From Roseibium hamelinense (GTDB lineage Bacteria; Pseudomonadota; Alphaproteobacteria; Rhizobiales; Stappiaceae): DNA of 64,000 nucleotides. Made by a program: the position numbers and the translations under genes. Location of the stretch: contig NZ_VLLF01000001.1 of assembly GCF_007830545.1 (NCBI RefSeq), positions 868,001 through 932,000 of the forward strand, given 5' to 3'. The notes under the pieces are model-generated. The model had not been told where the DNA came from. It did no database searches and was given only the letters and a program-made list of their open reading frames with translations. The number at the start of each line of letters is the position of its first letter. Position 1 is the stretch's first letter. Below, piece by piece: positions 44,001-59,000 of this stretch.

Positions 44001-47000
44001 GCAGCCTCGACGCCAGCTCCCAGCACCGGGCCAATGCCGACCGATGACCGGGTCTTGCCGTTGGCTGTCAGGGAATGCTCGCTCGCCGCGACACCGGCGC
44101 TCAAATAAGGCAGGAAGTTACGGACCGGCAAACCAACCCGGCCTTTTAACGTTGCCGTCCATTTTGAGCCGGCCTTGATCTCGCCGAGCGTTGGGTGGGT
44201 CGCCTTCGCTTTGCCACCCAGGTAGGCCGCACCGGCTTCGACGCCAAGAACAACCCGGCCAACTTCCCAGTTGTGGCCGGCAAACAGTCCAAAGGCCGCA
44301 TCGGTGCGCGAAAGCTCCTTCGTGCGGCCACTGGATTTGGCGTCCGTGGCGGTTTGGGACAAACCCGCTTCTGCGCCCATGTAAAAACCTGACCAGACCG
44401 AACCGCGCGGCATTTCAGGGATCGCGGAGGGCTGCTGCCAGATGTCCAGATCAGCCGCCCGTGCCCCGTTGGCCAGCAAAATCAGCAGGACTGCGAGGGC
44501 AAACGGCTCCAGCAGCCACAGCCCGCTGGCCCGTTTTGCCTTGGTGGCACGCATAGAACCTTTTTCCGCTTCATAGACCGGTTTTCGGTGAAAAGCATAA
44601 TGATAACAATATCTTCGCATCTTGGCTCTTTCCTTGGTGTACGTATATACACTTGCCTTGCAACATAATTTTATTATTGCAAAGCAATAATTTTCAAAAT
44701 GCTTAGAATAATTTTTTTGTCAATCGCAATATTTTTTATTGCAATCATTCCGCGACGCGGCTAGACCGGCGACCGTCACAGTGTGCATCCGCACAAACCG
44801 CAATGGGGGATCAGATGACCGACACCTTGATGGCTGAACGCGCCGACCGCCTCGCACGGATCCGGCGGCTTTCAGGGTTCATGAAATGGTTCCTCACTGT
44901 CGTGATGGGGCTGGTCGTGATCATCGGCCTGTTTCTGGTGGTTACCCTGTGCCTGCCCGCAGACCTTCTGTTCACCGCCGACGAAATGATCGACATAGCC
45001 GATGTCGAGCGCCGGATGGGTGACATTCCTTTGGGCCAGCGCATTGCAATCGCCGGCCTGACCGGGCTCGCGTTTTTTCTGATCGCCGGCGCGTGCTGGC
45101 ACATACGGCTTGTGTTCAAACGCTTTCAGCACATTGAATTTTTCGACCCGCGGACCTTGTCCAGCGTCGTTTCGTTCGGCCGGTGGCTGATCATCTTTGC
45201 GATTGTCGATCTGATCAGCGATCCGGTCGGGTCGGCGCTTTTGACCCTCGATCTACCGGAAGGCCAACGCAGCATCGACGTCACGCTGGATGGCGGCGAG
45301 CTGTTTTTCCTCATTCTCGGCTCGCTCATGCTGGTGTTTGGCTGGATCCTGCGGGAAGCGGCTCTGATCGCCGAAGAAAACAAGCAATTCATTTAAAGGA
45401 AACCAATTGACGACTACGCCCGCATCCACCGGCCGCCTTCGCCGCCAGAAACGCATCTCCCGGGTCTCCGCGATCTTGAAATGGGTGTTGAGCGGGGTTC
45501 TTGCCGCGCTTCTTCTTGTCTGGGCCGGCTACGTTTTGGCGATTTTGGTGCCGTCCTTGTCCCGGTTCAGCCCGGAGACCGGACTTGACGTGGCCGGGGC
45601 GCACCGCGCGTTCGCCGACATTCCGATATTGCAGCGCTGTGCTCTGGCCCTGGTCGAAAGCGTCCTGTTTGCGCTGCTGGCCGGCGCGGCCTGGGAGCTG
45701 CGCCTGCTGTTTGCCCGGTTCCAAAGGACGGACTACTTTTCCGCAAAGACCCTCGGACATGTTTTCCTGTTCGGTGTCTGGCTGATCAGCTATGCGGTCA
45801 TGGATATTCTCAGCGACCCGATCCTGTCGGTGCTGGCGACGCTTGACCGTCCGGAAGGTCAACGCACACTTGAGGTTTCGTTGGATGGCGGCGAAATTTT
45901 CTTTGCAATCTTAGGGGCTTTGATGCTTGTCTTCGGCGCCGTTTTGCGGGAAGCGGCCAATCTGGATGATGAAAACCGCCGCTTTGTCTGAACGGGAGCC
46001 GGAAAGAAGTCTATATGCCCATTGTCATTGAGCTGGATGTCATGCTCGCCCGGCGGAAGATGCGGTCAAAGGAATTGGCCGAGCGGATCGGCATTACCGA
46101 ACAGAATGTCTCCCTGCTCAAATCGGGAAAGGTCAAGGGCGTGCGCTTCGAGACACTGGAGCGGATTTGCGAGGCACTGGACTGCCAGCCGGGCGACATT
46201 CTCATTTACCAGCCCGACCCGCCTGAGTAACCAGCGCTTTTTCCTTGCCGCCGTTCCCGCTTCTGAAGATATTGCATTGCACCCCCTGACAATCAGGGGT
46301 TGTGCAACGGACTGTTAGCCGACAAACTCAACCTGCAAGCCTCAGGCAAGCTCTCTGGACTATGGGTTGATGGGGGTGGGCATGCGTCTTTCACCCCCTT
46401 GGTTTCCTCAGACGGTAACGGTAGGTCGTGGCGCATGTTTAAACGGGTACGGGAAATGGCAGTTAATCCGGCGTTCAAGGAACAACGCCTCACACCACGG
46501 CGGCGTGCGCGCCTGCGAGGCGGAAAGATCACGGATCTGTCGGACAAGTTCCTGACCGAATGCACCCTGTTTGACGTGTCCGAAGGCGGGGTCGGGCTTC
46601 TTGTTCCCGAAACCGCAGACCTGCCGAAAGACGTTCTGATCTACGACGATCTGGACAAGACCATCGCCATCGCCAATGTGCGTTGGCGCAATGGCAAACA
46701 GGTGGGGGTCGCCTTCCTGGAACCGCCGATCGCCGTTTCCCAGTTCAACGCGCCGCGCCTGCAGGCCCTGCAACATAAATACTATGCCGTTGATCCGGAA
46801 GAAGACTGACAGTTTCAGATCACCCCTGGAACAGAACAGTCCGGATCATCTGAACCGGCAGTCATATTGTGCCTTTTTGTGCAAGGCCCCATCGACTTGA
46901 AGCCGCGCGCCCGAACGGCTGCGCGGCTTTTTCATGCGTGCAGTCGGGTGGCATTCAGGCCGTAGACTTGGCAGCGCGACCATAAAAGTTACCGCGCAAC

Positions 47001-50000
47001 AGCAGGAACAGTGACAATCCCAACGCCATGACCTGCAGATCGGCGATTGTCAGGGTCCCCCAATAGAAGAACAGGATAACGCCCGCAACCGCCGCAACTC
47101 CGGCAAAGGCGCCACCACGCGTCAAAATATCGCCCGCAAGCCGAACCATGCCATTCTTCGGCCGCCAAGTTTCGATCACGCCGCCAATGAACAATGCCAC
47201 CGGACCAAGCAACTCAGCTAGAGCCGCCAAAACAAATAGCACCGCTGGCACCCCGTAGCTGCCCGGAGCAACGAATGCATCCGGCACCTTTTGAAGGCCG
47301 TAATACAACAGCAAACCGCCCAGAGGTATGCGCAACGCCCAATGGGCAAACCGGTTTGACCAATCAAAACCCGGTACGCGCCCGCGCAAACGCGCCTGCC
47401 GGAGCCGCGTCGCCAAGTGGCTCAAAAACCCCTTTTCCGCTGCATCGTAGCTGTAACTCGCAGTCATCATCTCTCCTTTCCACCTCAGGCCCATGCACGC
47501 TTTGCTCAAAGCGCCAACACTGGTTGGTAAAAGCATTACCCGTTGTACTTCGAGAGACATTACGCAAGACAAAACGCTGTAGATTTTGCGACAAAACAAC
47601 GCAATACTTCGCTTTGATGTCAATTATACTTGTCAATTGAATGTAAAATAATTCTTTACAGTCTACCCACATCGGAAATCTCATTTCTGAGACCCAATTA
47701 CTGTCAACTCTAGTTGACATCAGCTGTCTACGATCAACAAACAACACCTCGGCTTCCGGTGATGCAAAAACACGCTGCTTTTCATGAGCGGGCACTTGTC
47801 TCGTGAAGTGCGCGAACACGCCCGGGACATCCTAAGTCATTGATCCCTGGAGGCTTGATCTGCCCCGACGCCGTGCCATGCCGCGCAGAGAGCAAAATGC
47901 CTCCGATCAGAACTTGTTTTAACCCGGCATACACATTCCATACCGTCAAATGACGTTGCGGAAGATATTCGCAGTGTTCAGATCCGGATCCCCATGCCAT
48001 GAAGAATTCGAAGACCGGCCGCCACACACTTCAGTTTCATCTGAGCGTTGTGTTCCTTGTTCTTGTCCTGTCGGTCGGTTCGGCGATCGGCTGGCTGGCC
48101 TATTCCCGGATGAACACTGTCATCACCGAGGCCTCGCACAATCTATTCGACCTGACGAGCACCGAGGCGGTGGCCGGGCTGGAACGGCTGTATGCCCCAG
48201 CCGAGCTTGCGGTCGAAGTCATCGCCCGGCAGGGCATCACCCATGCACGGACCCTTGACGAACGGCTTGTCCACCTGCCGGTTCTCGCCGGCTTCCTCGA
48301 TCAGGCCCCCAGCCTGTCCTCGCTGTATGTCGGGTATGACGACGGTGATTTCGTCATGCTGAACAAGACCTCCAGTGAGACGGCCAGACGTATTTTTGGT
48401 GCTCCCGGCAATTCGGCCTATGTCATTCAGTCCGTCGAACGGGAGCCCGGTATGGAAGCGGTCGGCCGGTTTATCTTTGTCGATGAGGCGATGACAGTTA
48501 TTGGACAAGACACCCGGCCAAGTTTTGCGGAATACGATCCGAGAAAACGGCCCTGGTACAAAAGCGCGCAAGCCGCCGTGGGGCAGACCAAGACCGATCC
48601 GTATATCTTCTTCACCAGCCGCAAACTTGGCCAGACGATCGCATTGAACGTTCCGGGAACCGGGGCGACTGTCGCCGCCGACATCATGCTCGAAACACTT
48701 GCCGCCTCTTTGCGCAGGGAACGCGTGACCGACCATACCGAACTCGCATTGTTCGGTTCCGACCTTGGAATGATCGCCCATCCGGACGAAACCATGGTGG
48801 TTGAAATGCTGCCGCCCTCGGCCACCGGCGGAGCCCCGGCGCTTGGCCGCCTGTCCGCAAATCAGCTTGTCGGCACAGTGTTGCCCGATGTCGCCAAGGC
48901 TGCAATCGCGGCCGGCGTGACCAGCGGCAACGGCCAGACCCTCACCGACCGGCTCACCTTCGACGGCGCGACCTGGCGGATTCAGGTGTCTCCGCTGGAG
49001 ATCCGCGGATCAGACCCTTACTACCTCGCCATTGCCGTTCCCGAAGCAGAGCTTCTTGCCCAGGCCCGCCAGCTCCTACAGCAAGGCGCCCTTGCAATCG
49101 GCCTCATATTGATTGTCGCGGTCCCGATCACCATGCTGGCGGCCCGGCTGATTTCCAAACCGGTCCGGGCCCTGTCGCGGGAGGCGGAAAAAATCAAGGC
49201 GTTCGATTTCTCCGACCCGGTCGAGGTTGAGAGCGCGGTGATAGAAATCGATGACCTGTCCCGTTCGATGAACGACATGAAGTCGACCATACGCCAGTTC
49301 CTGGCCATCAATCGGGCCATATCGGACGAAACGGACTTTGCCCGCCTGCTGCAAACCCTGCTGAACAGTATGGGAGATATTGTCGGCTCCAGCCAGGGCG
49401 CCGTCTACCTGATGAGCGCGGACGAGACCGCCCTTGAACCGGCAGCCGCCATGGGTGTTCCGTTCGAAACACTCGCGCGGCAGCCGCTGGACGGCCTTCC
49501 AAATGTCCTGCACGAGGCTGTCGCCCGCGAGGATGTGTGCACGCCCCGCGTCACCGGTGAGGCGCTGGCGGTCTGTGGCGGTGATCCGGAGGATGCCGAC
49601 AATCCCGAGCGCCATGCCGTTGTCGTCCCCCTGTTCAACCGCAACGACGCGATGATCGGGATTATGACCCTCGTGAGCGAGGAAAAAGGCAACCCCTCCC
49701 TCACCCGGTTTGTGGACGCCCTGTCGCGTTCGGCCGCTATCGCTTTGGAAACGCGCCAGCTGATTGCCTCGCAAAAGGCCCTGTTCCAGGCCTTCATCCG
49801 CATGATCGCCGACGCCATCGACGCCAAAAGCCCTTATACCGGCGGCCACTGTGCCCGCGTTCCCGAGCTTACCAAGATGCTCGCGGAAGCCGCGCATGAT
49901 ACCGATACCGGCCCGTTTGCCGACCTCAAGCTGACCGAAGACGACCGCGAGGCTATCCACATTGCCGCATGGCTGCATGATTGCGGCAAGGTCACAACGC

Positions 50001-53000
50001 CGGAATATGTCGTCGACAAGGCGACCAAGCTGGAGACCCTTTACGACCGTATTCATGAAATCCGGATGCGGTTCGAGGTGTTGAAGCGGGACGCCTGGAT
50101 CGCCTATTGGAAAGGCGTGGCCGATGGCGGCGACGGCGAGGCGCTCGCGAAAAAGCGCGATCTGGAACTGGAAACGCTCGACGCGGATTTCGCCTTCGTC
50201 GCCGAATGCAACGAGGGCGGCGAATTCATGTCTGACGAGCGGATCGAACGGCTGCAGGACATCGCCGCCAAAACCTGGTCCCGAACCTTGTCCGACCGGG
50301 TCGGCATCAGCCACGAGGAAGCGACCCGCAAGGCGGCAGCACCGGAGCCGGACCTGCCGGTCGACGAACCGTTACTGGCCGACAGGCGCGAGCATATCCT
50401 GAAACGCCGCCCGGAAGATCTGTTTGCGCCCGACAATCCCTGGGGCTTTAGGCTGGACCAGCCGGAACACCTTTATAACCGGGGTGAACTCTACAACCTG
50501 TCGGTCGCGCGCGGCACGCTGACACCAGAAGAGCGCTACAAGATCAACGATCATATTGTGCAGACGATCATCATGCTGTCGCGCCTGCCCTTCCCGCATC
50601 ACCTGCGCCAGGTCCCGGAACTGGCCGGCGGGCATCACGAAAAAATAGATGGATCCGGCCATCCAAAACGCCTGACGGGTGCGGAGATGACCCCGGTTGC
50701 CCGCATGATGGCCATTGCTGACATTTTCGAGGCGCTGACCGCAGCTGACCGGCCTTACAAAAAGGGAAAGACGCTGTCCGAAGCGCTCAAGATCATGGGC
50801 TTCATGGTCAAGGACGGACACATCGATGCCGACCTTTACGACCTGTTCCTGACATCAGGTGTGTGGCGCGACTACGCCGAGCGCTTCATGAAACCCGAGC
50901 AAATCGACGAAGTCGATATCGACGCCCTGCGCCCGAAACTCTCCGCGGCAGCGTGAGGTCTTGGCAAATTGCGGGGGCAACCGCAGAACAGCCCGCCCGC
51001 GATCCAGAAAGCTTGGGGACCATGACAGGCGTCGGCGCCCCGCAGGTCAGGCCGCCTCTTCTTTTCGGTTCAGTTTGGTCAGATAACTCGTCAGAAGGTC
51101 AAGCTTCCGGTTGTTTTCGGCAACGAGCCCGCCAATGTCACCCGCTGCTTCCGACGTTTGGCTCGCCAGGGACTTGACCTCATTTGCAACAACGGAAAAG
51201 CCTGCTCCTGCCGCGCCCGCGCGGGCTGCTTCAATTGTGGCGTTCAAGGCCAGCAGATTGGTCTGATTGGCGATTTGATCGATGGTCTCGCCGATGGCTG
51301 TAATCTGGTTTCCGGTCTCAACCACCTCAGTCAAAGCGCTGGAGCTCTCTTCGACCGCTGTCCGGCGGTCCGAGACATTCACGCCGCACATCATGATCCG
51401 TTCCGGGTGGCCTTCATAGTCGTTCAACACCGAGAACACTGCGTCAAACCACAAACTGCCCGTGTCCGTCTTCCATTCAATTTCGCGCCTTAGGGGTTGA
51501 CCGGATTTCAGGCCCTGGCGGTCCTCTTTACCAAGCACCACGGTGAGACCTTGATCAAACGCGCCCTTGGAAAGGTCTTTCAGCAGCGTGTTTGCGTCCA
51601 GGAAGCGCCCGTTCAGATCCCACTCGGCAATCGCATTCGCCTGCCCAATTGCGTTGAGCTTCATGTCGAAGGCCAATGACTTCTGCTTGGTGTTTGTGAC
51701 GTTTGCCTGAACGGACACGTAGCGTTCGACTTCTCCCGAGCGGTTGCGGATCGGATTGATCGACAAGCTGATCCAGTAGGGCGTGCCGTTCTTGGCATAG
51801 TTCAGGATCTCTTCGTAGAACGGCTCCTCGCGCCGCAGGTAATCACGGATGCGCGAAACCGTTTCTTGTGAAGTTTCCGGCCCTTGCAGGAAATGTCCCG
51901 GTTTGCGGCCGACAACCTCGTCAGCGGTATATCCGCTGAGCTTCGTAAATCCGGGGTTTGTGTATTCGATATGCCCGTCCGCGTCGGTGATAATGACGGA
52001 GTTGTCCGTCCCGTCGGCGACCAGCGACAGGATATTGAATTTTTGCCGCTGGCGGACCTCTTTTGTGATGTCCGAGGCGTATTTAACAACCTTGTACGGC
52101 TTTCCGTCCGGGTCGAGGATCGGGTTGTAGCTCGCCTGGATCCAGACGGAATCCCCGGTCTTTGACAGGCGCTCAAACTCTCCGGTCTGGAACTTGCCGT
52201 TGCGCAGATTTTGCCAGAACGCCTTGTAATCGGGCGCATTTGCGTCCCCGGGTTTCACGAATATTCTGTGATGCTGGCCCTCGATCTCGGCAAGTTCATA
52301 GCCCATCACATCGAGAAAATTCCGATTGGCAGTCAGGATCTTGCCGTCCATATCGAAATGAATGACAGCCTGGGACTTGCTGATCGCCTCGATCTGGCCA
52401 TCGCGCTCAGCGTCCTTCAGCTTCCGATTAGTGATGTCTGTGGCGTATTTGACGATCATGAAGGGCTTGCCGCTATCGTCGAAAATCGGATTGTAGGTCG
52501 CCTCAATCCAGACTTCCTTGCCGTTCTTGCCGATGCGCTTGTACTGCCCGGCATCGAATTCGCCGCGCTTCAGCTTGTCCCAGAACGCGCGGTATTCAGG
52601 GCTTTCCTCGTGCCCCTTTTCGACAAAAATACTGTGATGCCGGCCCTGGATTTCCGCGAGCGTGTATCCCATGGCATCCAGAAAGTTCTGGTTCGCCATC
52701 AGAATATTGCCGTTCATGTCGAAGTGTATGACCGCCTGCGACTTTCCGATTGCCTTGATCTGGCCCTCGTATTGGGCGTTCTTCAACGTGCGCTCGGTCA
52801 CATCGGTCGCGTATTTCACGATCTTGTAGGGCTTGCCGAAAATTCCGATGAGCGGGTTATAAGACGCCTCGATCCAGACTTCCTTACCGCCTTTGCCAAT
52901 TCTCTTGTACTGGGCGACCTGATGTTTGCCTTCCGCCAGATCGTGCCAGAATTTCTTGTATTCGCCGGTCTGGGCAAAGCCTGGCTCTGCAAAAATGCTG

Positions 53001-56000
53001 TGATGCTTGCCCTTGATCTCGCTGAGCTCGTAACCCATCAGCGCCAGGAAGTTATTGTTTGCGCGAATGATTGTACCATCCGGCTTGAATTCTATGACCG
53101 CCTGGGATCTATCCAGGGCGTTCAACAAGGCTCTGGCGCTGGAGAGGTTAAAAATCATTCTGATTCCCTGATTGAGTTGCGCTCATTTTAAGTACATCAG
53201 ATTTATGAACTGTGAAGAGATACATAAATCTCCATCTAATTTTGGCAATTTTGATGAATATTTTGGTTTACAAATAGTATTAGGTTCTGTTTTTTAAAGT
53301 ATTATCTCTACTTTTAGATGTAATTGTAAAACATTCAGAAAGTCAGTTGTGGGAGTGCACAGCTAGCTGTCTTTGGCACAGCGGAAGCCAATGTAAACGA
53401 CGGCAGTGTCCGCCGGTTTGGTGGCAGAGTGATCGCGGTGCATCTGCTGGGCGCCGTACCACCAGGAGCCTCCACGGGTGGTTTTCTGGCGGCCCGGACC
53501 GTTGTCGGTCCACTCCCAGGCATTGGCGCCCATGTCATAAAGGCCGTTGACCCCGGCCCGGGTGGTCCCCGCTGGCGCATGCCCAACACCCCGCCGCAAA
53601 ACCGCGCTGTGATCAAGGGCTGGCGTGGCACCGCAGTCCTGCAGACAGTTCGCGCCTTCCGGCGTCTTCCCCGTTGGGTAGGGATAGGTTTGCCCGGTCT
53701 CGAAAGGCGCCGGCGGGCTGGTCCGCCGTTCCGTGTAGGCCGCCTCCATCCATTCGGCATCTGTCGGCAGACGTTTGCCGCGCCACGCGCAATAAGCCTG
53801 TGCCTCGTCAAACGTGACGTGGACCGTGGGCTCTTGATCTGTTGCCGGGCGGCCGAAAGGTGTGCGCCAGGTCCAGCCGGGCTGTTGCACCCAACCGGCC
53901 GCGTAGACTTCGCCGCCGCCCGCCTTTTCGGCCGCGGTGACGGCACCGGTCGCCTCGATAAACTCTCGAAAGGCACCGATGGTGACTTCTGTCCGGTCGA
54001 TCTCAAATCCGCCGACCGCAACCATGTCCTGTGCCATGACTGCCGGGCTCACCAAGCCCAGACAAAATGCTCCTGAGAGCATGCGCGCGAAACACTGCAT
54101 GAGCCACAGATTTCCTATTTTGCGTCAATCGACCTGCAGGATGCGCGCGGCGGGCTCCTCCGCGCGCGCAGATTCGGGTTTCCTACAGCTGTTCGTCCAA
54201 GAAGGAGGAAAAGGCATCCCAGCTCGCCATGTCGGCCCGCTCCTGATAGCGGTCGGATCCGAATACGGTAAAAGCATGCGGCGCTCCGGAATACACCTCG
54301 ATGGAATAGGTCGTGCCGGCAGCTTCCAGCTCCTTGGCCAGTGTTGCCACGTCATCCAGAGTGATGGACGTGTCCGCGCCGCCATGCAGCACGAGAACCG
54401 GCGGCTCGTCCCCGGTCCAGGACTGACCGTCCGGTGTCGACAGTCCGCCATGGAAGCTGGCATAGCCGGTGGCCATGTCCGCCATGTCGCTGCGCGCCAT
54501 CTCCAGCGACACAGCGCCGCCGAAGCAATAGCCCATCACCACCATCTGCGCATCGCCTGCGCGCTGCTTTGCCTGCTCGATCCCGGCCTGAATAAGAGTG
54601 CGCATGCGTTCGCGGTCCTGATAAAGCGCGCCGGTTGCCGCGCGCCGGTGATCGACCGTCTCGGTTGGCGTTTCATCGCCGAACATGTCTAGGGCGAAAG
54701 CGCTGTATCCCATCTCGGCCAGCATGTCCGCGCGCTTGCGCTCGTAGTCGGTCATGCCGTCCCAGTCGTGAACAATCAGCACGAGGCCTTTCGGGTCCGG
54801 CGCTTGTGCGTAATAGCCGGTAAAGGCCTCTCCGGCCACCTCATAGGCAACGTCCTCGGCCAGAGCCGGAACAGATGTGACCATCGCGGCAAACGCCATG
54901 GCAGACGCTGTCGATGTTAAACAGCGGGTCGGTTTCATGACTATCCCCCGGTTTGGTTTTCTCCCAGCCGCAAATTGCGCGGCGCCAAAGATGGCCCAGT
55001 GGTAGATGGGGCAAACCCTTCACAGGACAACACAGCCCTGTGTCTTCCAGCTACCGTTTGAAAATCGACCGGGAGTTTGTCCTCCCCCTCGCCATAAACG
55101 AAACGTTCCGCATGCTGGCCTCATCCGTCGTTGATATTGGCACGGGCTTGGGGATGAGCGTTGTTGCCGAGGGCGTTGAAACAGAAGAACACGCCTTCCT
55201 GGCAAGAAATTTGGCCGACAACTGTCTGCAAGGGGTCTATTTTTGGCATTCCGCTGTCCGCACAAGACCTCAAGGCCGGCTGATTGAAACGCAAGGACGG
55301 TTCTGAGTGCCGCCGACCGCAGATGCCCGTATGCCTTATGCCCGGCTCTGAGGCCAGACAACAGATCACCGCGATTCGCTGCGTCCGCGCAGACTGGCAC
55401 ACGGCCTCGTAGCAGGAACACAGATCTTCATTCCGAAACACCATTAAAATGAAAACTGGTGTAAAAAAGCACTTATAACCCTGTAAATTCTGCAATGCCC
55501 CAATATTATCAATAACAATAAATACTTTAATTCCAATTTTTCGATGCAGCACCATAAATACTTGGTATTGATCCGGTCTTTTCTTAACCGGTGGTTTACC
55601 CGACCAAGCGCAATCTTGAGTAGTTCGCCCGGGAAATCACGTATGTTCAGGTCAGCAGCGCATATATGGATGCAGGCGCTTGATGCGGCGCAGGTCAACA
55701 TCACAATCGCGGATGCGGCCCATCCCGAGCGCCCGCTCACCTATGTCAATCGCAGCTTCTGCGAAACCACCGGCTATGCGGCTGAAGACGTCATCGGCCG
55801 CAGCTGCAGGTTTCTTCAGGGCCCGGGCACCTGTGCCGAAACCATTGCCCAGATACGGCAATCCCTGAATGAAGACCAGGCGATCGACGTCGAGATCCTG
55901 AATTACAGGCGCGACGGCTCGGAGTTCTGGAATGCGCTTTCCCTGTCGCCGATCCGGGACGAAACCGGACGTGTGACGGCAATTGTCGGGTTCCAGGTGG

Positions 56001-59000
56001 ATGTCACCGAACGCAGACGGCTGGATGAAGACCGGCTTCACAGCGCGAAGATGGAAGCCCTCGGCCGGTTTTCCAGTGGCATCGCCCATGAGGTCAACAG
56101 CATGCTGCAGCCGATCGTCTCTCTCCCCAGTCTGGTCAAAACCGCGCTGCCGGAAGACAAGGCGGAAGAACGCGAGTGGCTCGATCTGATTGAGGAACAC
56201 GGCAAGACGGCGCGCGCCCTTTTGCGGAAATTACTGCAGTATGGACGGCGCAACCCTGCAGCCGAAGCAGCCCTTTTTGACCCATGCAAGGCGCTGGATG
56301 CGGCAGCCGTTCATCTCAGACCTGCCTGCGGTGATCTGATAAACCTTGTTCGGAATCAGACCCTTGCAACCGGAAAAACAGTCTACGGCGACCTTCAATC
56401 TCTGGTGCAAAGCATTATTGCCCTTGGAGAAAATGCGATCGATGCCATGCCCCAAGGCGGCACATTGACCCTTGCCGCACATCTTACTGACGGCACGGTT
56501 TCCCTGTCGGTGCAGGACACCGGCCCGGGGGTCGACACGCGATACCGGCACCGGATTTTCGAACCGTTTTTCACGAGCAAACCCATCGGACTGGGAACCG
56601 GCCTCGGCCTCGCGCTGGCGCAATCTCATATCACATCAATGGGCGGGACCATTTCTTTAAAGAACCATGCCGCTAATGGCGCCTGCTTCACCATAAACCT
56701 GCCTCTGGCGGAACCGGACACGGCCGCCCCGTCCCCGCAATTTTACACAGCATGAAAGAGTGACCATGGCCTGCATTCTGGTTGTTGACGATATTCCGGG
56801 CGTTCGAAAATCGATTGCGGCGGGATTGAAGCGCCTTGGGCATGAGGTGCTGGAGGCTGGAAACGGGCGCGAGGCCCTGGACCTGGCCACCGGGCGGGCC
56901 ACGGACCTTGTGATCACCGACATGCTGATGCCTGAGATGGACGGCGTCGACCTGATCGACCTGCTGAACGAGGCACCGGGCAAGACGCCCCGTATCCTTG
57001 CCATGTCCGGCGGCGGCACATTTGTCACCAGCCAGGACGCCCTGACCGTTGCCCGTCAAAATGCCGATGCGGTGCTCGAAAAACCGTTCGATACCGTGGA
57101 ACTGTGCGATGCCGTGCAGTCCCTGCTTGAAAAGGGGGCCACATGAGCTTCGACGACATGAAAATCCGGTGGAAGATCACCCTGGGCATGCTGGCCGTTT
57201 TTGCGGCCGTTTTGGTGCTTGGCGGCAAGATGCTTTATTCCCTCGACCGGATTACCCAGGCCTTTTCGGCCTATCAAATGGCCGCGCACGAGGCGGAGAA
57301 TGCTGTCGCGGTGAAAGCGGAAATCCAGACCTTTGTGGGTCTGGCAAAGGAATATGTCGCCCGCAACACCGAAGCCCGCTACGAAAAGGCACTGCAGGAA
57401 TTCGACCTGTTGTCAGACGCCGTCGGCAAAGCCGCCGAAGAGGGCGACGGCCGGTTCGCCGAGGCGGCACGGGCCGCACAATCGAAACTTGCCCCGGTTC
57501 TGAGCGAATTCAAAGATTTTTCGGTTTTCCGGCAACGCCGCAATGATGTGGTCGAAACCGAATTGCCTGCGTTGACTGACCGGGTCACGAGCGCGCTCGA
57601 AGCAGCCATCGCCTCCGCTGCCAATGAGGACGACCGCGCGGCCTTGCGCACCAGCCTTGTGGACACACTGCGGGCCAAGGACCACATGAATCGCTACATG
57701 TTCCGGTTTAACGAAGACGAGCTGGAGCGTGCACGCACTTTCCTCACTGCGGCCAGCGATGCCCTGCCCGGCACACGCGCAGAGGATCCGCGCGCCGGGA
57801 TTGGCACCGCGTCCGCTATGCTGGATGAGGTTGCTGAAATTGTGGCCCAGGAGCGCGGCGCCGTTGCCTCCTTGATCGATGTCCAGGTGCGCGCGCTTTT
57901 GGACAGCGCGCAAACCATGACCGACATCGCCCACGACATCGAGGAACAGCAGTCAGCCGCGCTGTTGAGCGAAAAGACCAGCGCCATTTTCACGGCTTCG
58001 ATCGTGTTTGTCCTGGCGGTGGTGTTTGCGGTTGCAACGATCGTCCTGCTTGATTTCAAGGTCGCAAAGCCCCTGAGAAACATGGTTTTCCTGATGGGAA
58101 GGGTTGCGCGCGAGGACCCTGATGTGACGATCCCTGATCTGACGCGTAAAGATGAAATCGGCGATATCGCACGGGCGCTGGCCGACTTCGACAAGACCGG
58201 CCGCGAGCGCCGGGCCCTGGAGGAAGCCCAGCTGGAAAGCCGGGCACAGGCGCGCCGGCGGCAGGATGAGATGGACCAGATGGTCGCCATGTTCGGCAAG
58301 TCGGTCACCCACGTGCTGAAAAACATGCGCCAGGCCTCCGAAGGAATGGGGACGGCCTCCAAAAGCATGCTGGAAGCTGCCAAGAACAACGTGCAACAGG
58401 CCGAAAACGTGTCGGACAGCGTCAATCGGACAGCGGAAAGCAGCCGGGGTGCTGCAGCCGCAGCTGAAGAAATGTCATCGTCGATTGAGGAAATCGGCTC
58501 TCAGATCTCGCGGGCCAGCACCATGTCATCGGAAGTGGCGGATGTCGCCGAGGACGTTCAAAGCAAGATCGAGCAGCTCAGCGTTTCGGCCGACCAGATA
58601 TCGCAGGTGGTCGACAGCATCCGGGCCATTTCCGAACAAACCAACCTATTGGCACTGAATGCCACGATCGAAGCTGCCCGCGCCGGCGAAGCGGGCAAGG
58701 GGTTCGCAGTCGTCGCCTCGGAAGTCAAACAACTGGCCAACCAGACCACGCTGGCCACCGAGGAAGTCAGCACGGCGGTCACCGCGGTACGGGCGTCCTC
58801 GGACGAAGCGATCGAGGCCAGCCAGCGGATCAAGACCGCCATTGATGCCCTTGACAGCGTGGCCCAATCGGTTGCCTCGGCCACGGTCGAGCAGCAGGCG
58901 GCAACCGGCGAGATTGCCCGAGCCGTGCAAACCGTCAGCCAGGAGAATGACGGCATCATGCGCGAGGTCGATGGCGTGCGCGTGTCCGGTTCAAACACCA